The notes: generated by a model not told the origin, from the letters alone. A DNA stretch of 64,000 bases from Cacajao melanocephalus (GCA_963573385.1 CAUYLG010044529.1:1-64000); one strand, 5' to 3'; counted from the first letter of the stretch, positions 12,351 to 26,790 are shown. A program made the numbers and translations.

Positions 12351-13139
12351 GAAAAGAAGAAATATTCCATAAGAATGACGTCTCTTTTGTTTCACCACCT
12401 TAGGTATGAGACTCCTGCCTATCATCAGATAAGGCTCAATTAACCCAGATATCTAACTATAACAGTATGTACTTGAATGGAATTTTTGACAGGGGAGTTT
12501 ACAGAAACAAGATATGAGCTGAGAACTGAATGTCCATTTATTATACAATTAGTATAGTATAATTTTACAGTTGATATCTCATCTTCTCAATAAGGCGATG
12601 ATCAATACAGAAATTTGGCCTGAATTCTGATATTCTCTGATTATGAGGTCTTGTTATGTCACTTCTTGGATATGCTGTGTTGAGTTCCACATCGTTTCTT
12701 GCTGTTTTGTCAGATCCTTGTATCAAGACTTTTATTTTTATTGTCTGATTATGAAGTGATATTAACTTGCCAGCATGAAGAATGGAAGGAGGGAAGTGTT
12801 GCCTCCTCCTCAACTTCCCAGAAAATAAAATACCTATGCTTGCAAGAACCATTAAAAGTATCTGAATTCACTGCTTATATAGCAAGAAAACATCAATTAC
12901 AGTTAGAGTTGCCTGCAACTGCATAATAGCAAAACTTTCATTGCCTAATGGTTACTGTATGGTTGACTTTTATAGTTGTTTTCATGTTTTTGAAATAAAT
13001 ATGTATGCTCTGTTTGCTATTGTGTACGGTTGTATATATATCTATTAATTCAAACTGTTTGACCGTTTAATTCTTCCATAGACTTACTAATGTTTTAGCT
13101 ACTTATTTAGAATTCACTTATTATTTAGAATGTATAACT
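12351..13139. other. No recognised feature
   Basis: AT-rich, apparently unique DNA without a supported gene. Confidence 0.4.
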
Positions 13140-13228
13140 ATTTACTTATTGATAATCTAAAAAGTGTTGGGTCCCATGCTGGGCCTTGGGGATTCAGTCC
13201 TAAACAGGACACAGTTCTGGCCCTAAAC
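13140..13228 (-). mobile_element. L2 fragment
   Basis: Antisense L2-like block: 'atgctgggccttggggattc' then 'aacaggacacagttctggcc'. Confidence 0.6.
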
Positions 13229-13259
13229 TAGCCAAAGGTAGATGATAAATGTCTCAATA

Positions 13260-13965
13260 CATGAGGTTATAGACCTTCCATGCCAATTTGTACTTACTTT
13301 GAATTTTTATTTTAAATGTTTAAAAGTATATATTTTATTTAAAATCACACTTTTTAACCTATCAAACATTGATGAAGTAATATTTTTTAAAATTATTAAA
13401 ATTATTAAAATTTTCCACTGTGGTTGTGACATTATCAAATTCTCCTTTGGATCTGTTAATTTCTGCTTAATACACTTCAAAGCTTTATTGTTAGGTACAC
13501 AGTGGTTCTGATTGTTATACCCTCCTGATGAGTTCTATTAACTCCTGTAGTTTCTAATCTGCTATTCAAGCCCTGCGGTGACATTTTATCTCAAACATTA
13601 TGGTTTTCATCTCTAGAGGTTCACTTTGGGTGTTTTTTTATATCTTCCATGTCTCTATTTAACATGCTCAATCTTTCATCTACCTTCTCTACATGTGAAA
13701 TATACTTACAATAACTTTTAAAGTTCTTATTTACCAATTCTGTTGTCTGTGCTCTTTCTCAATATGGTTTTATTAATTGATTTTTCCCATTGTTATGGAT
13801 GAGAATTCCCTACTTCTTTGCATACCTAGTAAGTTTTGATTGGATGTCAGACATTGTGTATTTTATCTTGTTAGATGCTGGATGTTTTCATATTCTTATA
13901 AATGTCTCAACCTTTGTTCTGGGACAGAGTTAAATTATTCTGAAACAATTGGATCCTTTCAAGTC
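13260..13965 (-). mobile_element. Ancient L1 (L1M/HAL1-type) fragment
   Basis: Antisense L1 wording such as 'tctgttaatttctgcttaat', 'gttttgattggatgtcagac' and 'ctttgttctgggacagagtt', typical of old L1M/HAL1 elements. It abuts a younger L1 3' end at 13966. Confidence 0.75.
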
Positions 13966-14607
13966 TTCTTTATTTTTTTTTTAATTTCAATAGGTTTTTG
14001 GGGAACCAGTGATGCTTGGTTACCTAGATAAATTCTTTAGCGATGATTTCTGAGATTTTGGTGCACCCATCACCTGAGCAGTGTACACTGTACCCAATAT
14101 GCAGTCTTTTATCCTTCACCCCTTTCCTCCCTTCCTCTGTCCCCAAAGTCCATTATATTGTTCTTATGCCCTTGCATCCTCATAGCTTAGCTCCCACTTA
14201 TAAACGAGAACATATAATTTCCATTCCTGAGTTACTTCACCTAGAATAATGGTCTACAACTCCATCCAGGTTGCTGCAAATGCCATTATTTTATTCCTTT
14301 TTATGGTTGAGTAGTTTTCCACAGTGTATATATGTATACACCACATTTTATTTATCCACTTGTAGATTGATGGGCATTTGGGCTTGTTCCATATTTTTGC
14401 AATTGTGAATTGTGCTGCTATAAACATGAATGCGTAATTATCTTTTTCGTATAATAACTTCTTTTCCTCTGGGTAGATACTCAGTAATGCTATTGCTGGA
14501 TCAAATGGTAATTCTACTTTTAGTTCTTTAAGGAATCGCCACACCGTTTTCTATAATGGTCGTACTAGTTTACAGTCCCACCAGCAGTGTAAAACTGTTC
14601 CCTTTAA
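13966..14607 (-). mobile_element. Primate L1 3' end, 5'-truncated
   Basis: Antisense L1PB/L1MA-type 3' UTR and ORF2 end. A T-run at 13970-13982 (the poly-A tail) is followed by 'tttttggggaaccagtgatg', 'accatcacctgagcagtg'-type UTR blocks and then ORF2 C-terminus. Read on the minus strand it encodes a decayed ORF2 tail. Confidence 0.92.
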
Positions 14608-14689
14608 ATGCATTTTTGACTAACAATATTTTCAACTGATAATGGGTTTATCAGGTCGTAACCCCGCTGTATGTCAACAAGCATCTGTA

Positions 14690-15270
14690 CTTACTGGGTG
14701 TATACATCTGCCAGACTGTGCCCTCAGAGAGCTTACAGTCTACCATAGATGAAAAACCACAAACATATGATACATTCAGGTGGTGACAGTAATTATTTTA
14801 AACACAGGATAATGGAATGTAATAAATAGGAGGACTAGGAGGGCTATTTCAGATAGGGTGATCAGGGAAAAGATCTCTGAGAAAATGACGTTTGCATTGA
14901 AAGGACTCCACCTTTCCTCTGAGGGAAGAGTGGCCCAGGTGAAGTGTATGATACGTCCAAAGACCGTGAGGCAGAAACTAGGGTGGTGTGAGCAGAAAGA
15001 GGCCTTGTGTGGCTACAGTAGAGAGGTAAGGGCACAGTGGTGCAAGAAAGGGTTGAAGGGGAAGGGTGGGCCTATCAAGTACACCAGAGGAAGGAGTTTG
15101 GATTTTACACTAAATGCAATGGAAGTATTGGAGTGTTTTAGGTATAGGAGTGATCTCTAATTAATATTTATTAAAAATCCCTTTGCCTGCTGTGTGGAGA
15201 CTAGAATAACTAGAGGGAGGCAGGAGGGTGATGGCTATTCCAGTAGAAATAATAGAGATTTGTACAAAGA
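14690..15270 (-). mobile_element. L2 fragment, antisense
   Basis: Reads as the complement of the L2 reverse-transcriptase tail: 'cctcagagagcttacagtct', 'cagatagggtgatcagggaa', 'aaggagtttggattttacac', 'gcctgctgtgtggagactag'. The open frame of 100 codons on the plus strand is on the non-coding strand of this LINE. Confidence 0.85.
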
Positions 15271-15460
15271 TGAAAGAAAGATTGTCATGATTTTTTTAAC
15301 CAGCTTTCCCTACATGTAATAATCTCCTTTCTATGCATATTAAGTTCATTTGCTTTTAAACTTGGACTGTGTCTTGTATTTTGTTCTGTTACTTACAAAC
15401 CCAAGCCAGACTAGAACCTGTGGTAAGTTCTTAGATATGTAACCAATTAACTGTTTAATT

Positions 15461-15760
<300 letters not shown>

Positions 15761-15770
15761 CTGTTTAATT

Positions 15771-16614
15771 TTAAATTTCTATGTATTTAGATTATGCATC
15801 TGGTAAACCACCCCTCCCCCAAACTATAAACTAAATTTGGAATGCACCTTTGATGTTTTGGGGTCTGTCTACATTTCAGTTTGTCACCTAGTAAACCTCT
15901 GCATACCAACCTTCTTCTAGACTGATTCACAACAGAAATGTCATGCCATTGATACCAGTGTGAAGCAGTGTCTGCCCACCTGCAGATATATGATTACCTG
16001 ATAAAATAAACCCTGTTTTGTATAAGGCATTCTCCTCTGGTCTCTGTACCTTGCAGCCACTCACAATTCTAATTGATATAATTGATCACTTGAACATTGT
16101 TCAGACATGCCTTCTTCCACTCTGTGAAACAGTCACCGACATAGGTTCTGGGGCTCTGCCAGACACCATTCCAAGGTTTTCACACATTCACAAGGCAGCA
16201 GGTAACACCTGGGAAGTCTCCGGGCATTTTCAATGCCTCCTCTTCCACAATTTCCTCACTCGCTGTCAGATCTCACATCTCACCAGCAAAGCTTATTATT
16301 CAAGGTGGCTAAACTCCTCCAGGTGAAGTGAGAACATCCTCACCTTTCTCTGTGAAGGGTCACTCTTTCCGTAAGCTCAAACAGTGCTGCTAATGGATGA
16401 TGAGATGATCTGCCATGCACTTTAGTTCCTATAGATTTTTTAGGTTTTTTTGAACAAGTCTTTTCTCTGCCCCTGGTAGTTGACTGGGTCGAGGAAAGGC
16501 AGGCCAAATAAAACCTCTGACAAACTTACAGTTTCCTCTTAAGCCAGAGGGTACGTCTAGGGTAAAGGACTATTTGATTCTGTGGTATAAGATTTTTAGA
16601 AACAGAGGACTTCA
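15771..16614. other. No recognised feature
   Basis: Apparently unique noncoding DNA. Confidence 0.4.
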
Positions 16615-16906
16615 GCATCAGAAAAGATCTTACAGATCATCCAGTCATTTGGTAGAAGAAAACTATGGAGCAGAAAGTTTAATTTAATTCCCTATGACAT
16701 CGGAGCTATGCAATATTCTGAACACCAAGGCAAGGCAATCTCATGTGCATAAAAGATTATTTTATGCTAGGTGCTATAGTAGGTTTTATATGCACCTTAA
16801 TTTTATTTCTTCTTCCCAAAAATTTTAGAAAACAAATGCTGATATCACCATATTGCACAAGGGATAACTGAAGCCCAGAATTTCAAAATCTTTAGACAAT
16901 GTGATA
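16615..16906 (+). mobile_element. MIR fragments
   Basis: An older MIR3-like piece (16615-16710) is followed by a MIR (16760-16906: 'gtgctatagtaggttttata', 'aactgaagcccagaatttca'). This second MIR is interrupted at 16907. Confidence 0.65.
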
Positions 16907-17295
16907 GCTTGCTTATTTTCCATTTTCACCTCCTTCTCCCCATGTTGGTATTTATCCCTACTACATAGATGTTGGCCTTGGCAATTTGACTTGCTTTGGC
17001 CAATGGAACGTGAGCAAACACAGCATAGGTTAACATCCAACCAACCAAAGGCTTTTAATATGATTGCTTGATTCAACTTCATTTATTGCTCCTGTTCCCT
17101 CTGTTATGAGAAGTTGTGTCCCAAAAGCTGCTTCTCCATTACCTTGGGTTTTGCGATAATAAATGAATCTGAGCCCACCACTGCCTGAGGAAGAGCTACA
17201 ACTGACCTGTAGCCAACACTATGTAATATGAGAAAGAAAGAAATATTTTTATAAGCCATTGACAGTTGGAAGCTATTTGTTACACAGCATGGGCT
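16907..17295 (+). mobile_element. Old LTR inserted in a MIR
   Basis: MaLR-like LTR wording: 'acttgctttggccaatggaa', 'ttgcgataataaatgaatct', 'tataagccattgacagttgg', 'gttacacagcatgggc'. It separates the two halves of one MIR. Subfamily not assigned. Confidence 0.6.
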
Positions 17296-17400
17296 AGTGA
17301 AGGTAATTAACACAAATGCTCAGAGCCGGGATCTATATCCAGACCTATCTGCCTGCAAATACAATATCCTTTTCCCCACCAAACATTCCTTTCTGTTTAC
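17296..17400 (+). mobile_element. MIR, right piece
   Basis: Resumes with 'cagagccgggatctatatcc' and 'agacctatctgcctgc', the MIR 3' part that should follow 16906. Confidence 0.65.
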
Positions 17401-17579
17401 TCCAGTGTGCTTTAGCCTTAGTAGCAAATACTGCTTTCTCAGATCCACACCTTTAAACTCTCCTCTCCAGCACCCAAGACATTTTCCTTGACCATTTTCC
17501 TTAGGCTCAATATCTTGCTCACACAAGTGCCCAGATCTCATAAAATGATGAACCGCCTTCGCCCACAAGAAAAAAAAGA

Positions 17580-18672
<1,093 letters not shown>

Positions 18673-19365
18673 TACCTCAACATTCTTGAAACCACACTAG
18701 ATCCTTCCTGGAAATACATTCCTCCTCGTATGTTCTCTTCCTCAATTAAAAGCATCATCAAGCCCCTATATCTCATTGATTCCCACCCTGTCCCTTAAGC
18801 ATCTCATCAACTTAATGTCTGTCTTGATTCTGTTCTCTCCTATCTATACCAGGCTCCTGTCCTAGTTCAGGTCCGCATTATGACTTTCCTGCCCATCTCC
18901 TTTTCTCTAGTCTTAAACCTCTCGTGGCCATACTCTGCACTATAGCCAAAGTGATCCAAGTTCTTTACCTCTCTCCTACTTAATAATTTGAAAGTTTGTA
19001 GGACAAATCCTAACTACCTAATATGATATTCAAGGCTCATCAAAATCTGGTGTCACTTTATTTTTTTGACATCACTTGCTGACACACCTGTTCGTGAACC
19101 CTCTAGTATAGCCACAACAGATGATTCATTATTCTTTAGTCACAAACTATCTTTCACTTACCTTACTTATGCACTTTTCTTTGCAAACATTACAAATATT
19201 ACGAAAATGTTATCATATCCTCTGCCCAACAATCTTACCCTTCCTCTTCTACACACATACTTTCTTTGTTTCTCAGAAAAAATTTACATACCCTGCAAAG
19301 ATCAGTTGAAAGGCAGCTCTTCTGCTAAAGCTCCCCTGGTTCCCTCGGTAACCAGTTTTGCTAAA
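18673..19365 (+). mobile_element. L2, right piece
   Basis: Continuation of the L2 at 17580: 'gtcctagttcaggtccgcat', 'ccaaagtgatccaagttctt', 'atattcaaggctcatcaaaa'. Heavily decayed reverse-transcriptase region. Confidence 0.85.
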
Positions 19366-19499
19366 TAATGTAGCATGTAGTAGATTCTACTTCAGATTTG
19401 TCAATGAGTGAGTTTTCTAAGACATGCTAATATTAGTGAATGCATCTTATCTCTTTATCAAAGAGAATATGATTGCTATCAGAGATGTGTCTCTTACAC

Positions 19500-19785
19500 G
19501 GTACTCAGGATCAGAAGGTAGTCAAAGGCTACAAATTTGCAGTTAAGTAGGATAAATAAGTCTAGAAATCTGATGTGCTGCTTGAGGACTATAGTTAATA
19601 ATATGTATAATGAAAATTTGCTAAGAGAGTATATTTTAAGTGCCCTTACTACAAAAAAAAAAAAAATAAGGTAACTGTGGAAGATGGTGAATATGTTTAT
19701 TTGTTTAACTGTAGTAACTTTTACTATGTATGTAAATATCAAAACTTCATGTTGTATACCTTAAATATATACCATAAAAAATATT
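19500..19785 (+). mobile_element. L1 3' UTR fragment
   Basis: Decayed L1M-type 3' UTR ('gaggactatagttaataata'; 'cttcatgttgtataccttaa'), ending in AT-rich tail. Confidence 0.75.
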
Positions 19786-20380
19786 AGAAAAAGAATATAG
19801 AATTTAATCTCAACTGTGAGGATGGTTTGGCTCTGTACTCTATCACTCAAGTTGCTGAACTGAATTGACTACTAACTGAGCAAAAGTCCCTTTCATCCCT
19901 TCTAGTTCCACATGTGTGCTCCCTGAAGCTCTCAACTCAGTTAAAGAGGGCAACTCTCCAAAGCATAAAACAGGACTGCAGGATGCCAAACAGGCTTCGT
20001 TCTTGGTCTAACACTTTAATCAATTAGTAATATCCTCCTAAAGTACTATATGGAGACAAATTCCAAAGCCATGTCCAAATTTAGAGAAAAGGATGGTATG
20101 ACATCAGTTTTGCCTGCCATGAACCTGGACAGATGAGTAGTAGCACTCATGTCATAATTTTGCCATTTTATCAAAGGTATTTGAATAGCTACAATACCAT
20201 TCTATAATCACCAAATAAGCCTTCATGGTCATAATTTTAATGTGAAAGTCTGTGTGCTTGTCTAAAGTCCTATTGGTACTTACATTTCCTTTAAATTATG
20301 TTTTTATTGATTATAGTTTATATCTTTGACAAAGAATATTTAATTATAATATTTAACTCGAAGAAAACTAACAAATACTC
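19786..20380. other. No recognised feature
   Basis: AT-rich apparently unique DNA. Confidence 0.4.
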
Positions 20381-20530
20381 TTTGAGCATACAGTATTAGA
20401 CAAAGAAGCATGAAATACAGTCTGTGTTTTTAAGGAAATCATTATCTGGATAGAAGATGAGCCACAAACTCATTAAAATATTTTAGAAGTTTTGAGAGTT
20501 AGAATAACAATACAAATAAAAATGCAAACT
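20381..20530 (-). mobile_element. L2/MIR-like fragment
   Basis: Weak antisense L2 wording (tttgagcatacagtattaga; tgagccacaaactcattaaa). Confidence 0.4.
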
Positions 20531-20799
20531 ATATTTCAATCACTGCATGGTTAATTGCCAAATGAGTGCTTTGAATTAATGTGCAGAGACAGCATAAAGG
20601 TATTTGTTACAGTTCTGATCACTTTTGCCTCTAGAAGGAAATGATTGGTGAGTTTAGATCCCTGATAGAAAATGCATGATGTAAAGTACATACATGTTGG
20701 TAAGATGTGAGTGCATCATCTCTGAGGAGTAGTAAGACAGTAAGCAGGTTTTGCCTAATGGATTACAGTTTGCTAGTAGTAATGACAGATTTAGATTTT

Positions 20800-21325
20800 T
20801 TTTCTGAAGAACTCCTCACTGGTTAGTCTCTCTGGTGGATATTTGAAGTGCACGTCATCTGGTGATCCATATGGAGCTCTCCATTTCTTTCCAGGCATAA
20901 GCCAGTTCCATTCCTTGGCCACAGTGCTTGGTTCAGGATAGATGTGTGGCCACATCACACTAATCAGGTTCAATTCTAGTTAATTGTGGGACTTCACTTA
21001 CAAGGCAAGGAAGAAAGCATCATTCACACTTTCCCACCAGGCTTTAACCTGAGAGGCCATAGCCACAAGCCTCTTCACCTGCTCCAGCCACCTTGTCAGT
21101 ATGAAGTCTAGGAATGAAGGCACCACACAGATGAGAGGATTGCCAAGTCCGGAGACAGAGTCCTAGAGTATTTTTTTGTCTTGAGCCCAGCTGTGCCTGA
21201 AGATCCAATCTTTGACTTTTCAATTACGTACACCAACAAGTCATTTTTCTTGCTTAATCCACTGTGGATTGGGTTTCTATCCTTTATAACTAAGAGCCCT
21301 TAGTTATAAATGATAGCCTCATTTA
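20800..21325 (+). mobile_element. Ancient LTR-like repeat
   Basis: Shares its wording with the minus-strand element at 60540-61395 (ccttggccacagtgcttggt; gagcccagctgtgcctgaag; ggattgggtttctatcc). Looks like an old LTR, but the family name is not certain. It contains the hairpin at 21283-21310. Confidence 0.55.
21283..21310. repeat. Perfect 12-bp inverted repeat with 4-nt loop
   Basis: TTTATAACTAAG (21283-21294), loop AGCC, CTTAGTTATAAA (21299-21310). Related LTRs do not carry the second arm as far as I can recall, so one arm was probably copied from the other. Confidence 0.95.
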
Positions 21326-21860
21326 GTAGAACATCTTGAATATATTTCAGTAGAACACCTTGAATATGTCATCTAACATGCTTCACATATAACGTGTCAC
21401 CCTACACCCTTCTACTATCTCCCAAAGCTTGTTCATCCATAACTCACTCAATTTCCCCCACAGTTTTCTGGGTTAAAAATAAAATTGGACAAGCATCATT
21501 GGTCCCGGTTAATAGAAGCATTGACCTTAACCAAAAGGGGCTGAATTACTGATGCTCCGAATGGGAGTCCCCAAGTTAAAAACAGAAATGCCTGGACTAG
21601 AGCCCAGGTCTTCTGATTCTTAGCCCTGGTACTAAATCTCACCCCTACCTCCAAATTTTCCCCCACATTTCATTTCTGCACCCTCTCATTTGTAGCATCA
21701 TTCCCAGAGCTGTGATTCCTAGTCTGATTTGGGCGAAACAGAAACATCTTTTCTGTTGAAAAACCTTCTAAAGATTGCTGCTGGACCAAGGAGATTTTGT
21801 TGATTAGGGCTTCTTCAGCCAGAAAATTACTCCTATTGAGGGATAATTGGTGCCTGAATA
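21326..21860. other. No recognised feature
   Basis: Apparently unique noncoding DNA ahead of the microsatellite. Confidence 0.4.
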
Positions 21861-21865
21861 TGGTG

Positions 21866-21897
<32 letters not shown>

Positions 21898-21975
21898 GAT
21901 GATGATGGGGATGATGATGATGATGATGATAATGATGACAATGATTGATGATGATGATGGTGATGACAATGACAA
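21861..21975. repeat. (GAT)n microsatellite, interrupted
   Basis: About 115 bp of GAT/GGT/GAC units with interruptions. Its frames read as runs of Met/Asp/His/Ser/Ile and are not genes. Confidence 0.97.
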
Positions 21976-22865
21976 CACAGCATTAGAATAAAGAACGCTT
22001 CAAATGAGCAGCAGGCTCTGAGGAACCAAGAACCAGAGACTGACCACATTTGCAACTAGCAGTGACTACCACTGACAACTCATTGCCCTCAGCAGCCTTC
22101 ACCCTCGCAGTGACACCTTGTGCTGAATTAAGATGTGCTCCAGCTGAGTGATGGAGTGCAGCATCATTGGAATTAGACCCCCAGGTTCTGGAAGCCACTA
22201 GACCCTGGCACATAGGCAGAGCCACTTGGCAGTACAACATCCTTCTAGGGGAGTACACTGGGGGCAAAATAAATGAATTTGACAGTGTGTGCTGTCACCA
22301 AACATAAAACTGTTTCCCATAAGCAATCATATGCAAAACAGTAAAAGAATTCTGTCTTCTAGAGAAGGGGTCCCCAGTAAGAGGTCAGAACCTCCCTAGT
22401 GGGTCTCAGTTTTCCCAGGAGATCTTAGATGCCAGGGTATAGCCTCCTTCATCCAGCATACACCCAGCATACAGAAATCAAGAGCTGATTTGCTTCTAAT
22501 CTAATAGTAACCACCACTCAACTTACCCTTCCTCTTCCTCTACATTTTGATGGATCTCCCACAGGGAGGTTAATTCTGGGCCTGAATCTTAATTCAACCT
22601 CCCCATTTCACTCAGAAATATTCTCCACACCTCTGCTCATCCCTAGTCTTCATGGAATAGTATTCACTACCCTTCCAAAAAAGACTGAAATCCTGTATTT
22701 ATAAAGGCAACTTTGTTGTTTTTAAATCAATTTACCACAATCAACTTCAAATCAGTTATGAATGTTCATGCATTCATTCCTTTATTACAAATTTATTCAT
22801 CATCTGTTGTTGCAAAGCACCAACATGTCAGAATTTAAGATGTTAAAATTTAAAAGTTCTAATTA
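21976..22865. other. Mostly unassigned
   Basis: No gene. Weak L2-like pyrimidine-rich text at 22490-22640; nothing firm. Confidence 0.35.
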
Positions 22866-22950
22866 TGTCAGGTTCACCATCATATCCTCGTCCCTAATCC
22901 GTGACTTGGCATATAGTAGCATTCAATAAATATTGTTTGAATAAAGTAAT
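22866..22950 (+). mobile_element. L2 3' end
   Basis: 'cttggcatatagtagcattc' followed by 'aataaatattgtttgaataa', the standard L2 3' terminus. Confidence 0.8.
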
Positions 22951-23159
22951 AAGGAAATTTAAAGAAATTGAACATAAAAACCTGTGCCTCAAGAAATTTA
23001 TAGAACATCCTCAACTATGGAAAAGTGAAGAAAATATTCCTAAGACCCTTCCTCACTCTAAAATCCTAAGAATCTATGATTCAGAGTCTTAGTTAGAAGA
23101 CAAAAAGGTTAAAAGACAGAGCAGAAGTTGTCACGAAGAGTCAGTAATAAAAATCACAG

Positions 23160-23466
23160 GGCTGGGCGTGGTGGTTCACACCTGTGATGCCAGCACTTTG
23201 GAAGGTCAAGGTGGGCAGATCACCTGAGGTCAGGAATTCAAGACCAGCCTGGCCAACATGACAAAACTCTGTCTCTACTACAAATACAAAAAAAAAAAAG
23301 AAAACCTAGCCAGGCATTGTGGCGCACACCTGTAGTTCAGCTACTCGGAAAGATGAGGCACAATAATATCTCTTGAAACTGGGAGGCGGTGGTCCCAGTA
23401 ATCCAAGATCGCACCACTGCACTCTAGCCTGGGCAACAGAGCAAGACTCTGTCTCAAAAAATGAAA
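23160..23466 (+). mobile_element. Alu, full-length
   Basis: Complete AluS-like dimer with a long middle A run (23289-23302). Confidence 0.95.
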
Positions 23467-23490
23467 AGAATAATTGTATAAGAGGTAAGG

Positions 23491-24560
<1,070 letters not shown>

Positions 24561-24639
24561 GGGTCAGATCAGAGAGGCCTCGTAAGCTATTGTAGTGAAC
24601 CATGAGCCTCAGGTTGACTCACAAGCTACCTGTCATTCA

Positions 24640-24765
24640 TTTCCCCCCACCAGGGGACTGAAGCGCCACAAGGCGATGTGGCTTACCCAAGAGCATACAG
24701 ATAACAGGCAGCAGAGCCAGGGTCTAAACCCAGGCCTCCCTGCTCCCTGGCCCTGCTACTTCACC
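24640..24765 (+). mobile_element. MIR
   Basis: 'agcatacagataacaggcag' then 'agccagggtctaaacccagg', typical of the MIR right half. Confidence 0.75.
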
Positions 24766-24849
24766 TGTCCCCACCCTCCCCTCTCTTCGTGATTCATTCT
24801 TGTGTGTGTGAGCACATGTGCGTACGCACCCAGGCACACTGCCACCCCA

Positions 24850-25195
24850 CCCCACTGCTTTCAGTCCTCCAACACCTCCAGCTCCTCCCTGCTCAGTGTC
24901 CTCCCTCATGCTGTTCCCTCTGGCCGGAGTACTCTTCCCTTACTCCTGATCTGATGTGTGCATCTTTTGGGCCTTGGTTCAAATGTAATGGCCTTTCCCG
25001 ACCCTCTCACATAAATTTGGCTGTACCTTGCTATAACTTCTCAAAGCCTCCAGTTCTGCCTTCCTTTGTAATTATATCTTTATTTGTATGTTCGTTTTTC
25101 TCCTCTCTCCTGCCCTGGACTGTGTCTCTACCCAGTGCCCAGCCCAGTGCCTGGCACATAGGAGGCACACAACAAACATGTATTGAGTAACAGTG
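24850..25195 (+). mobile_element. L2 3' end
   Basis: Plus-strand L2 tail: 'tgctgttccctctggccgga', 'tggttcaaatgtaatggcct', and the terminus 'agtgcctggcacataggagg' with 'catgtattgagtaa'. The 133-codon frame here is L2-derived or chance. Confidence 0.88.
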
Positions 25196-25599
25196 AAGGT
25201 CAAAAGGGTAAAGACAAAGTAGGATGACCTCAGGAAAGTTTCCGGGCATCTGTAAGAAAGGGAAACCAATGGCTGCTGCAAGAGGGATTTGGGGTTATCT
25301 GTGGCCCGGGCTGTTTCCTGCCTGGTTTTGGAATGAGATGCTGCAGCCTGTCTCTGGTTGCTCCACAAGCTAATACATTCATCACATGACTCACCCCCCC
25401 AGCAACCTCCGGAATGAATGTTATTTGGAGTAATTGGCCAAGCACTTAGAAAATGCTAAGGTTTATTTTTAAATATGATTAGGACCTGTCTCTTGCTTTC
25501 CAGAAAATCACGTGCACTCTTCAGAGATACAAAATACGATCATTGCTCTTTTAAAACCAATGTTTTAATCTTGTCATCTAAACAAACTTGCTAAGTTGG
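25196..25599. other. No recognised feature
   Basis: Apparently unique DNA. Confidence 0.4.
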
Positions 25600-25745
25600 T
25601 TTAGGAGAAAAGCGTAACCATCCCCATTTGTTTGATAGGAAAACTGAGGCTGAGGGAAGATTAAATCTCAGGCCAAAATAGCTGTGGAGAGTAGCTATCT
25701 TGAAACCAGAGAAAGCTTCATCCACTCTACTATCCTGCCTCCCCC
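25600..25745 (+). mobile_element. MIR
   Basis: 'catccccatttgtttgatag', 'gaaaactgaggctgagggaa', then 'gaaaccagagaaagcttcat'; a decayed MIR. Confidence 0.65.
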
Positions 25746-25759
25746 ATGCAAATAATGCA

Positions 25760-26230
25760 GATGGTTCCCCAAAGAGAAGAAGAATCTGGAAAAAGGAAGC
25801 CATAGCCTTCTTGGTTTGGTGTTTTATGTGGCAGCAGGGCAACCAATCGTTCTAATTAGGCCACAGGAAGCCTGTTTCTCTTTAAGAACCTATTAGCAAG
25901 CTGGCGAAATCTCAGCCCATTACCATGTAAATAAATAAGGATAAATTTTCCCACATCATCCTCCCAGGGCTGAACCAAAACTCTCCTCCTTTGCACATTT
26001 TTGATAACCTGCTCATTCTGGAATACCTCACAATTAAAGATAGCATGCTCCGGACGTCAATAATTCATCGTGGAGAGGGGAAAAGGATGAGATAATTAAC
26101 ATTCTCTGGCTGGCTTTGGCTGGGAAGTAGCTTAGTAAGCACAAGGGCATTTTTTGGGCTATTTCCATCGTGAGGGTAGAATAAATAAAACGGATCTTTT
26201 CACACACTAGACTTGAAGGATTCATGTCAG
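25760..26230. promoter_or_regulatory. Candidate conserved regulatory element
   Basis: A repeat-free tract with clustered developmental-type motifs: GTAAATAAATA (FOX-like, 25927-25937), TCAATAATTCAT (about 26057-26068) and GATAATTAAC (26091-26100). No open frame. The call rests on composition and motif look only. Confidence 0.3.
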
Positions 26231-26399
26231 GCTAGTTGGCCCCGGGGCTCTCTGGGTTGGGTTCAGATCTCCACTATGGCAAAGGAAACTGATCAGCAGA
26301 TGCAGCCCTGAGACCGGGCTGGGTAGGTGGGTTTTAGTGAGTAAGGACAGCGCGTCTCAAAGCTACTCCTTAAGCTTCTAGCTCGCACCCTAAGCTTTA

Positions 26400-26549
26400 A
26401 CTTTTCAGTGAACTGCTCTCTGACCTTCCGTTTTTTTCTTCTCTGATTCCTGTTATCAAGCCACGTAACCTCAACGGACCCTCCTTAGTTTTCCCTTCTG
26501 TAAAATGGAAAATATAATGCAATTCAGAGTAATTGGCCAAGGACTTAGG
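26400..26549 (-). mobile_element. MIR, cut by MER30
   Basis: Antisense MIR: 'gccacgtaacctcaacggac', 'ccttctgtaaaatggaaaat'. MIR-like sequence appears to continue after 26790 ('gtgaggattaaaacg'). Confidence 0.65.
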
Positions 26550-26790
26550 CAGGAATGTCCAATCTTTTGGCTTCCCTGGGCCATACTGGAAGAATAAGAA
26601 TTGTCTTGGGACATAGATAAAATACACTAACACTAACCACAGCTAATGAGCTAAAAAAAAAAAAAATCACAAAAAGATCTCATAATGTTTTAAGAAAGTT
26701 TACAAATTTGTGTTCGACCTCATTCAAAGTTTGTGCTGGGCCGCATGCAACCCGCAGGCGTCTGGTTGGACAAGCTTTTCTTAGAGCAAG
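26550..26790 (+). mobile_element. MER30-like hAT DNA transposon
   Basis: Non-autonomous hAT-Charlie copy of about 240 bp: CAGGAATGTCCAATCTTTTG at the left, 'aaatacactaacactaacca', then 'ggccgcatgcaacccgcagg' and 'ggttggacaagctt' at the right. It lies within a MIR. Confidence 0.8.

Noticed and set aside
21670..22055. Frames with long Ile, Ser, His or Met runs
   Set aside because: Simple translation of the GAT microsatellite.
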